Shown: piece after piece, positions 58,411-64,000 of the stretch
How the letters are laid out: each line of letters begins with the position of its first letter
Numbering within the stretch: the stretch's first letter is position 1
From: Pseudoxanthomonas spadix
GTDB taxonomy: Bacteria > Pseudomonadota > Gammaproteobacteria > Xanthomonadales > Xanthomonadaceae
Length of the DNA: 64,000 nt
NCBI RefSeq assembly: GCF_003703395.1
Contig: NZ_RDQN01000004.1
Location: 62,001-126,000, forward strand
Reading direction: 5' to 3'
The notes under the pieces: model-generated
Database searches by the model: none
The model's input: only the letters and a program-made list of their open reading frames with translations
What the model was told of the DNA's origin: nothing
Position numbers and translations under genes: made by a program

Positions 58411-59361
58411 TCAGGCCGGTTGGTAGGAAGGGAAATGCGGCGCGTCGTCGTCCTGCGGCGGGGCCCAGGGTTGTTCCAGCCCGGCCGCGGTGCGCAGGCG
58501 CCGGCGCAGCGTGGGGCCCAGGCGCACCGCTTCGGCCAATGCATCGAGCATGTCGCCATCGGCCGGCGCGCGGGCGAAGCCCGGCACGCTGCCATCCAGC
58601 GGCGCATCCAGGGCGATGGTGGTCAGCTGGCGCCACAGCAGCGCGTGTTCGCGCTGTTCGCGCAGGCGCCTGGCCACCTGCGCCGCCCCGCGCATGCGCA
58701 GGAACGCGACTTCATCGCAGCGCGCCAGCAGGGCATCCAGGCTGCCGAAATGGGCCAGCAGGATCGCCGCGGTCTTGGCGCCGATGCCGGTGATGCCGGG
58801 GATGTTGTCGATCGCATCGCCGCACAGCGCCAGGTAGTCGGCGATCTGGTGCGCCTCCACGCCGTGCCGGCCCTTGACCCCGGTCATGCCCCAGCGCACG
58901 CCGCGGGCGAAATCCCACTGCTCGTCGTGTTCCCACAACAGCTGCGAGAGATCCTTGTCGGCCGAGACGATCACCCCGCGCAGGCCCAGCGGCCGCGCCG
59001 CATGCAGCGCGCTGCCGATCAGGTCGTCGGCTTCGTAATGCCGGTGGCCCAGCACGTTGAAGCCCAGTGCCGCGCACAGCGCCTTGCAATGGGCGAACTG
59101 GCGCCGCAGCTCGGCCGGCGCCGGTTCACGGTTGCCCTTGTAGGCCGGGTAGAGCGTGTGGCGGAAGCAGCTGTCCAGCGCCTCGTCGAAGGCCACCACG
59201 ATGTGGCTGGGACGTTCGCGCTCGGCCAGCTCCACCAGGAACCGGGCAAAGCCGTGCACCGCGTTGGTCGGCCAGCCCTGGGCGTCGTGGAACTGGTCGG
59301 GCATCGAGTGCCAGGCGCGGAACACGTACAGGCTGGCGTCCACCAGATAGAGGTCCTTCAT
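58411..59361 (-). CDS. 5'-3' exonuclease (FEN / Pol I N-domain family)
   Basis: A 316-residue stand-alone homologue of the 5' nuclease domain of DNA polymerase I. Acidic metal-binding motifs are present: LYLVDASLYVFRAW, IVVAFDEALDSCFRH, YEADDLIGSAL, VIVSADKDLSQLL, and the helix-3-turn-helix region LCGDAIDNIPGITGIGAKTAAILLAHFGSLDALL that binds DNA. This type processes flaps or RNA primers. The start ATG at 59361 directly precedes KDLYLVDASL. The Nudix gene follows after 4 bp, suggesting one transcript. Confidence 0.93.
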   Translation of the reverse strand: MKDLYLVDASLYVFRAWHSMPDQFHDAQGWPTNAVHGFARFLVELAERERPSHIVVAFDEALDSCFRHTLYPAYKGNREPAPAELRRQFAHCKALCAALGFNVLGHRHYEADDLIGSALHAARPLGLRGVIVSADKDLSQLLWEHDEQWDFARGVRWGMTGVKGRHGVEAHQIADYLALCGDAIDNIPGITGIGAKTAAILLAHFGSLDALLARCDEVAFLRMRGAAQVARRLREQREHALLWRQLTTIALDAPLDGSVPGFARAPADGDMLDALAEAVRLGPTLRRRLRTAAGLEQPWAPPQDDDAPHFPSYQPA

Positions 59362-59421
59362 GGCCTGTGCCGACCGCCGCCGGTGGGTGTCACGCCACGC
59401 CCCGAAGGCACGCTGGGTTGG

Positions 59422-59461
59422 CTCTTGCAGCCCGGCCGGCCAAAGTCCGACAGGCGCCTAG
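59422..59461 (-). repeat. Half copy of the CTAG palindrome (copy D) carrying a stop codon
   Basis: On the minus strand CTAGGCGCCTGTCGGACTTT continues into GGCCGGCCGGGCTGCAAG, matching one end of the 168-bp element for about 40 bp; the other end is absent. Its TAG is the stop codon of the nitroreductase gene. Confidence 0.75.
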
Positions 59462-60042
59462 GCACCGCCACCCACCCAGTCGCTCAGCAGCGCGGCCGGA
59501 TCCGGGCGCTCGCGCTCGGGCATCTGCATCGCCGCGGTACCGATGTGGATGAAGCCGGCGATGCGTTCGTCCGGCCCCAGGCCCAGTTCGGTGCACACCA
59601 CCGGGTCGGTGGCGGCCCAGCCGGTCAGCCACTGCGCACCGAAGCCGCAGGCCTGCGCAGCCTGGAGCAGGGCGAAGCACACGCTGCCAACAGTGAGCCA
59701 TTGCTCTTCCAGCGGCACCTTGTGGCCTGGCTGCAGGCGCGCGACCACGGCCACGATGACCGGTGCGCTGGCAAAGCGGCCGCGCTCCTTCTCCACGGCC
59801 GAAGCCGACGCGGACGGATCCTTCTGCAGGGTGCGCCTGGCCAGCAGCTCACCCATCGCCGCGCGGGCATCGCCCTGGATGCGGATGAACCGGAACGGCA
59901 CCAGCCTGCCGTGGTCCGGCACCCGGCTGGCGCTGCGCAGCATCTGCAGCAGGGTGGAGGTGTCCGGGCCTGGCTCGCGCAGCTGCCTGGAGGGCACCGA
60001 ACGACGCTGGTCGAGGGCTTGCAGCAAGGTGGGGGTGGGCAT
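59458..60042 (-). CDS. Nitroreductase family protein (YdjA-like)
   Basis: A 194-residue FMN-dependent nitroreductase-like protein. Family features: LLQALDQRRSVPSRQL with the FMN-phosphate Arg/Ser, LRSASRVPDHGRLVPFRFI, the central helix VGSVCFALLQAAQACGFGAQWLTGWAATDP, and the FMN-binding IAGFIHIGTA near the end. The short form resembles E. coli YdjA, whose physiological substrate is unknown. The start MPTPTLLQAL at 60042 is chosen over one 10 codons upstream. The TAG stop is provided by a CTAG repeat (59458-59461), so the last residues (DWVGGGA) may differ from relatives. Confidence 0.9.
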   Translation of the reverse strand: MPTPTLLQALDQRRSVPSRQLREPGPDTSTLLQMLRSASRVPDHGRLVPFRFIRIQGDARAAMGELLARRTLQKDPSASASAVEKERGRFASAPVIVAVVARLQPGHKVPLEEQWLTVGSVCFALLQAAQACGFGAQWLTGWAATDPVVCTELGLGPDERIAGFIHIGTAAMQMPERERPDPAALLSDWVGGGA

Positions 60043-60370
60043 GCCCCGCAGTTTAGCTGCTTGGCACATCATTTGAGGCCGTCACGCTGGGCACGCAGGC
60101 TCGGGATCATGCCGCTACGCGCGCAGGCGCCGTGCGCAGCGCTGCCACTGTGGCGTTGCGAGGCTCAAGCTGGCGTGGTGGTCCAGCCAGCCAGCGCGAT
60201 ATCCCTATGATGAGCGCTCGCACGGAACGTTCACCCGCGTTGTTTCGGCCAGGCGAGGGGGACTGCCAATTTCGTCACGGTTCATGGACCGCGCGATTCA
60301 CTACGATGAATCCGCGGAACCTAGGGGCCGCATTTTCCCCGTTTGAACAGCCACGGACGCGCTCGCCGGT
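60043..60370. other. Gene-free stretch between nitroreductase and the DUF1631 gene
   Basis: Divergent control regions must lie here, but no well-spaced promoter or operator is convincing. Slightly AT-richer DNA around 60190-60220 and 60290-60310 may hold them. No gene or strong repeat is seen. Confidence 0.4.
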
Positions 60371-62746
60371 ATGTCCTCATTCGTCGATCTCCAGCGCGGC
60401 CAGGGCCGCAATCTGCGTCTGCTCGAACAGGCCCGCAGCGCTGTGCTGCCTGCGCTGGTCACCGCGTTCGGCGATGCGCTGGGCAAGTTCGACGACGCGC
60501 TGTTCGACCGTGCCGAGCGCGCAGGCCCGGCCCAGATGGCGTTTCTTGACGGCATGCGCGAATTGCGCCGCCAGCGCGAACCGGCAACTGCGCGCTTCCG
60601 CCAGCACCTGGAAAAGGCCTGGCGCGCGCTGGAAGACGGCAAGCCGCTGTCGGTGGACACCGCGCTGACCGATCCCAACGTCACCGGCCTGAGCCTGTTG
60701 TCGGAAGCCGAGCTGGAATCGCGCCTGGCCGCGCGCAACCTGGCCAGCGTGGTCGGCCGCGACTGCCGCCAGGTGCTGAGCCACCTTGACCGCCGCCTGG
60801 GCATCATCGCCGCGGTGGGCGACCTGGATGCCGACCACAACCCGATTGGTCCCGAGCACGTCGGCGTGGCCATGCATGAGGCGTTCTCCGGCTGCGACTT
60901 CACCCTGGAAGTGCGCCTGACGGTGATCAAGCTGGGTGAGCGCGAGCTGGTGCCGCAGCTGGCGCGCATCTACGAAAGCCTGGACCGGATGCTGGTCCAG
61001 GCCGGGGTGATCGGCGAATTGCCGGCCGCGCGCCGGGTGGTGCCGCAGCGACCGAGCGCACCGCCGGCACAGATCCCCGGTCTGGAAGCGGTCGAAAGCC
61101 GACGCGCGCCGGACATGGGTCTGCCGGCCGGCAACGACGAGACCGGCATGCCGGCCTGGATGGCGCGCTTCGCCGAGCGCCTGGGCGGCAACGCCTGGCA
61201 GGGCAACGCCGATGCCGGTGGCTATGCGGGCGCCGGCTACGATCCTGCGCTGGGCGCCAACGCCCAGGGCGTGCTGCTTGAAGCGCTCCATCACCTGCTG
61301 CAGGAATCGCGCGGCCATCGCGGCGAACCGGCCGGCGGCTACGGCGAAGGCCAGGATCGCGGCGGCGGGCAGGGCGATGCGCGTTCGCTGTCAAAGCGCG
61401 AGATGCTCTCGGTGCTGTCGATGCTGCAGGCCACGCCCAGCGCCACCCTGCAGCGCGCCGCGGTGGGCAGCAGCGACGAATCCCTGGCCCAGCGCCTGAA
61501 GAGCGAAGTGCTCAACAGCGCCGGCCAGCTGGGCATGGAGCCGGGTACCACCAGGCTCTCGCCGGTGGACGAGGACGCCATCGACCTGGTCGGCATGTTG
61601 TTTGATGTGATGCTCGACGAGCGCGATCTTGAAATGCATTCGCGCGAGTTGATGGGCAAGCTGGTGGTGCCCTTCGTCAAGGTCGCGCTGCTGGACCGGC
61701 GCATGTTCGTGCAGAAGACCCATCCGGCGCGGCGCCTGCTCAACGTGCTGGCCGAGGCGTGCGAGGGCAACACCGGCGAAAGTGCGGCCGAGCGCGTGCT
61801 GATGGCCAAGGTCGAGGAAGTCGTCGACCGGCTGGTGGCCGAGTTCAACGAGAACCTGGCGATCTTCCTGACCCTGGAGGAGGAATTCCGGGATTTCCTC
61901 AACCAGCACAAGCGCCGCATCGAGATCGCCGAACGCCGCGCCACCGAGCTGCAGCGCGGCCAGGAGCGGCTGGAGGCGGCCCGCGCACGCGCCGCGGTCG
62001 AGCTGTCCAGGCGCCTGGAAGGGCGGCGCGTGCCGCAGACCATCGAGGATTTCCTGCGCCAGCCCTGGGCCCACCACCTGACCATGGCGCTGCTGCGCGA
62101 AGGCGAGGACAGCCAGATGGCGGCCAGCGCACTGGCCCTGGCCGATGGCGTGCTGCAGGAGCTGGCCGAGGCGCAGCGGCAGATCGTGGGCAAGCCGTGG
62201 CTGCAGGAATGGCGGCACGGCCTGATCAAGGTCTTCAGCAGCGTCGGGATGGGCGGCGAGGCCGCCGGTGCGGCGATCGACGCGCTGCACGACACCCTGC
62301 AGGCGGTGTCGGTTTCGCGACCGGACCTGGAACGCGCGCTTCCGGATTTGCCGCCGGTGGCCGAACCGGCCGCCCGGGCCGCCGCCGCGCAGGCGCCGAA
62401 CCTGGAACTGATCGGCGGCACCGATGCGCTGGATTTCGACAGCGCCGATGCCGAGCATTTCCGCACGCTGCCGATCGGCACCTGGCTGGATTTCGTGGAC
62501 AAGGACAACAAGGTCCAGGCCGGCAAGCTGTCGTGGGTGAGCCCGATCTCCTCGCGGCTGCTGTTCGTCAACCGGCGCGGCGTGCGCTTCTGCGTGGCCT
62601 CGGCCGAGGAGCTGGCGGTCATGGTGCGGCTGGGCCGACTGCGCCGGCATCGGCACGAGGACGCCTTCGACAGCGCCATGCAGGGCGTCATCGATCGCCT
62701 GGACGGGATCAACCGGCCGCCGGCCACGCCGTTGTCGGACGGGTGA
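60371..62746 (+). CDS. DUF1631 family protein
   Basis: A 791-residue cytosolic protein of the DUF1631 family. Visible features: N-terminal helices (RNLRLLEQARSAVLPALVTAFGDALGKFDDALFDRAERA), a Gly-rich low-complexity middle at about 270-335 ([37 protein letters not shown]), the conserved core IDLVGMLFDVMLDERDLEMHSRELMGKLVVPFVKVALLDRRMF, a long charged helix (FRDFLNQHKRRIEIAERRATELQRGQERLE), and a C-terminal beta domain (LPIGTWLDFVDKDNKVQAGKLSWVSPISSRLLFVNRRGVRF) that resembles a PilZ-like c-di-GMP fold, though without a clear RxxxR motif. The function is not established. The ATG begins MSSFVDLQRG. Confidence 0.82.
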   Translation: MSSFVDLQRGQGRNLRLLEQARSAVLPALVTAFGDALGKFDDALFDRAERAGPAQMAFLDGMRELRRQREPATARFRQHLEKAWRALEDGKPLSVDTALTDPNVTGLSLLSEAELESRLAARNLASVVGRDCRQVLSHLDRRLGIIAAVGDLDADHNPIGPEHVGVAMHEAFSGCDFTLEVRLTVIKLGERELVPQLARIYESLDRMLVQAGVIGELPAARRVVPQRPSAPPAQIPGLEAVESRRAPDMGLPAGNDETGMPAWMARFAERLGGNAWQGNADAGGYAGAGYDPALGANAQGVLLEALHHLLQESRGHRGEPAGGYGEGQDRGGGQGDARSLSKREMLSVLSMLQATPSATLQRAAVGSSDESLAQRLKSEVLNSAGQLGMEPGTTRLSPVDEDAIDLVGMLFDVMLDERDLEMHSRELMGKLVVPFVKVALLDRRMFVQKTHPARRLLNVLAEACEGNTGESAAERVLMAKVEEVVDRLVAEFNENLAIFLTLEEEFRDFLNQHKRRIEIAERRATELQRGQERLEAARARAAVELSRRLEGRRVPQTIEDFLRQPWAHHLTMALLREGEDSQMAASALALADGVLQELAEAQRQIVGKPWLQEWRHGLIKVFSSVGMGGEAAGAAIDALHDTLQAVSVSRPDLERALPDLPPVAEPAARAAAAQAPNLELIGGTDALDFDSADAEHFRTLPIGTWLDFVDKDNKVQAGKLSWVSPISSRLLFVNRRGVRFCVASAEELAVMVRLGRLRRHRHEDAFDSAMQGVIDRLDGINRPPATPLSDG

Positions 62747-62817
62747 AGGGTTCTCGTCATCGCGCGTGCGGCCCCCGCCGGCCGCGCTGGAGTGGGCCCG
62801 GCAGCCGGTTCTGTTTG

Positions 62818-62985
62818 CTAGCAGTCTGTCGGACTTTGGTCGGCCGGGCTGCGAATCCGCCTGTGCGGTCCATCTTTCCGCCGCTTCTTGGCCCATAGCA
62901 CCACTATGGGCCGGCGAACCGTCGAAAATCTGACCTCGCACAGCCGAATTCTCGCCTCGACCACCAAAGCCCGACAGGCTGCTAG
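62818..62985 (-). repeat. 168-bp MITE-like palindrome bounded by CTAG (copy E)
   Basis: The same length as copy A at 7629-7796 and in reverse orientation. It begins CTAGCAGTCTGTCGGACTTT and ends CCAAAGCCCGACAGGCTGCTAG. The central CCCATAG/CTATGGG hairpin and the CTGTGCG/CGCACAG inner pair are kept, with compensating changes in the arms. It sits between the DUF1631 gene and pntA, ending 34 bp before the pntA ATG, so it forms part of the pntA upstream region. Confidence 0.88.
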
Positions 62986-63019
62986 CATCGCCGCTGTTTG
63001 GATAGCAGGCGGATCGGGC

Positions 63020-64000
63020 ATGACGGTCGAGGTGCGGGTGGTGCGGGAAACGGCAGCAGGCGAGCGCCGCGTGGCCGCCGTTCCGGAAACCGTGAAAAAG
63101 CTCATGGCCGCCGGTGCCGCCGTCCAGGTGGAAGCCGGGGCGGGCGCCGCGGCCGGCTTCACCGACCAGGCCTATCTGGATGCCGGTGCCAGCATCGTCG
63201 CGCCGGCCACGCCGGTGGCCGGTGGCCTGGTGTTGTGCGTGCAGTGCCCACCCGCCGCAGCGTTGGCCGGGTACCCGGCCGGCACCGTGCTGGTCGGCAG
63301 CCTGCATCCGCAGGCCGACGCCGCCCGCGCGCAGGCACTGACCGCGGCCGGGGTGGTGGCCTTTCCACTGGAACGCCTGCCGCGCACGACCCGGGCGCAG
63401 GCGATGGACGTGCTCAGCTCGCAGGCCGCCATGACCGGTTACAAGGCGGTACTAATCGCCGCCGAACTGACCCCGCGGTTCTTTCCGATGCTGACCACCG
63501 CGGCCGGTACCATCCGTCCGTCCAGGGTGTTGATCGTCGGCGCCGGCGTGGCCGGCCTGCAGGCGGTGGCCACGGCCAAGCGCCTGGGCGCGCAGGTCGA
63601 GGGCTTCGACGTGCGCCCGGAGACGCGCGAGCAGATCGAATCGCTGGGCGGCAGGTTCCTGGACCTGGGCGTGAGCGCGGTGGGCGAGGGCGGCTATGCG
63701 CGCGCCCTGACCGAGGATGAGCGTGCCGAACAGCAGCGGCGTCTGGCCGAGCACCTCAAGGGCGTGGACACCATCGTCTGCACCGCCGCGGTACCGGGCC
63801 GGCCGGCACCGAAGATCATCACCGCCGCGATGGTGGCCGGGATGAAGCCCGGCAGCGTGATCGTGGACCTGGCCGCCGAAACCGGCGGCAACTGCGAACT
63901 GACCCAGCCGGGCCAGACCATCACCTCGGCCAACGGCGTCACCCTGGCCGGTCCGCTCAATCTGGCCAGCATGGGCGCGGTCCACGCCAGCGAGATGTTC
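63020..64000 (+). CDS. pntA: NAD(P) transhydrogenase subunit alpha, N-terminal part (cut by window edge)
   Basis: PntA carries the NAD(H)-binding domain of the proton-translocating transhydrogenase, which makes NADPH from NADH at the expense of the proton gradient. 327 residues are present with no stop before the edge. Motifs: RVVRETAAGERRVAAVPETVKKLMAAGA, SSQAAMTGYKAVLIAA, the NAD-binding VLIVGAGVAGLQAVATAKRLGAQVEGFDVRPETREQIESLGG, VCTAAVPGRPAPKIITAAMVAGMKPGSVIVDLAAETGGNCELT. The cytosolic domain I is nearly complete; membrane parts lie beyond. The ATG at 63020 fits family N-termini, 34 bp after the CTAG palindrome. Confidence 0.94.
   Translation, partial: MTVEVRVVRETAAGERRVAAVPETVKKLMAAGAAVQVEAGAGAAAGFTDQAYLDAGASIVAPATPVAGGLVLCVQCPPAAALAGYPAGTVLVGSLHPQADAARAQALTAAGVVAFPLERLPRTTRAQAMDVLSSQAAMTGYKAVLIAAELTPRFFPMLTTAAGTIRPSRVLIVGAGVAGLQAVATAKRLGAQVEGFDVRPETREQIESLGGRFLDLGVSAVGEGGYARALTEDERAEQQRRLAEHLKGVDTIVCTAAVPGRPAPKIITAAMVAGMKPGSVIVDLAAETGGNCELTQPGQTITSANGVTLAGPLNLASMGAVHASEMF

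Noticed and set aside
61391-63307. A 638-codon minus-strand frame across the DUF1631 gene end, the CTAG element and the pntA start
   Set aside because: No recognisable domains; it covers two well-supported genes and a repeat.

Overview
The window is a high-GC stretch of a gammaproteobacterial chromosome, most likely from the family Xanthomonadaceae (the Xanthomonas / Pseudoxanthomonas / Stenotrophomonas / Lysobacter neighbourhood). The main pointers are a CopL-type leader gene ahead of copAB, the hemE - WGR protein - aroB - aroK order, yggS-proC divergent from pilT-pilU, a vertebrate-like class I aldolase, and GTAG-type REP elements with a RAYT. The genus cannot be fixed from what is here. 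No rRNA, tRNA, CRISPR array, prophage or classical insertion sequence was seen.

Layout. 1-2.3 kb: hemE (cut by the window edge), a WGR protein, aroB and aroK, all on the minus strand. 2.4-6.1 kb: a one-protein regulator (winged helix + Ser/Thr kinase + membrane anchor + TPRs), divergent from two small membrane/secreted genes. 6.2-9.7 kb: a glycerate-kinase-like P-loop protein, pdxH, a MITE-like palindrome, proC and yggS. 9.8-12.1 kb: the type IV pilus retraction ATPases pilT and pilU. 12.5-19.9 kb: a copper-resistance cluster (copL, copA, copB, an NTF2-like secreted protein, a Met-rich secreted protein, and a P1B copper ATPase with duplicated metal-binding modules). 20-30.6 kb: tag, recQ, a five-unit tandem repeat array, dps, hrpA (with two in-frame palindromic insertions), a secreted protein and relA. 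30.7-38.2 kb: a TPR membrane protein, an EcsC protein, modABC, an OsmC protein with trxC, an S1/P1 nuclease and an OmpW porin.

38.4-50.5 kb is dominated by central carbon metabolism: gap, pgk, a HAD phosphatase, pyk, class I aldolase and transaldolase. A DUF2339/DUF3999 membrane pair sits between gap and pgk, and a truncated RAYT with a REPIN sits between aldolase and tal. 50.6-54.1 kb is the peroxide-defence block oxyR, ahpF, ahpC, with a perfect OxyR half-site pair and a well-spaced promoter upstream of ahpC. 54.3-64 kb holds prmC, proline iminopeptidase, a transglutaminase-like protein, an N-formylglutamate amidohydrolase-like protein, a Nudix hydrolase, a 5'-3' exonuclease, a nitroreductase, a DUF1631 protein and the start of pntA.

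The most unusual content is in the small repeats. A family of palindromes bounded by CTAG occurs five times: two 168-bp copies, two collapsed 37-38-bp copies and one half copy. In three cases it supplies the TAG stop codon of the neighbouring gene. A different palindrome with perfect 31-bp arms lies in frame inside hrpA, as does a second, weaker one. A GTAG REPIN begins exactly at the stop codon of the RAYT. Five near-identical 123-124-bp units stand in tandem between recQ and dps. Together they suggest active spread of several non-autonomous element families that coding sequences tolerate.
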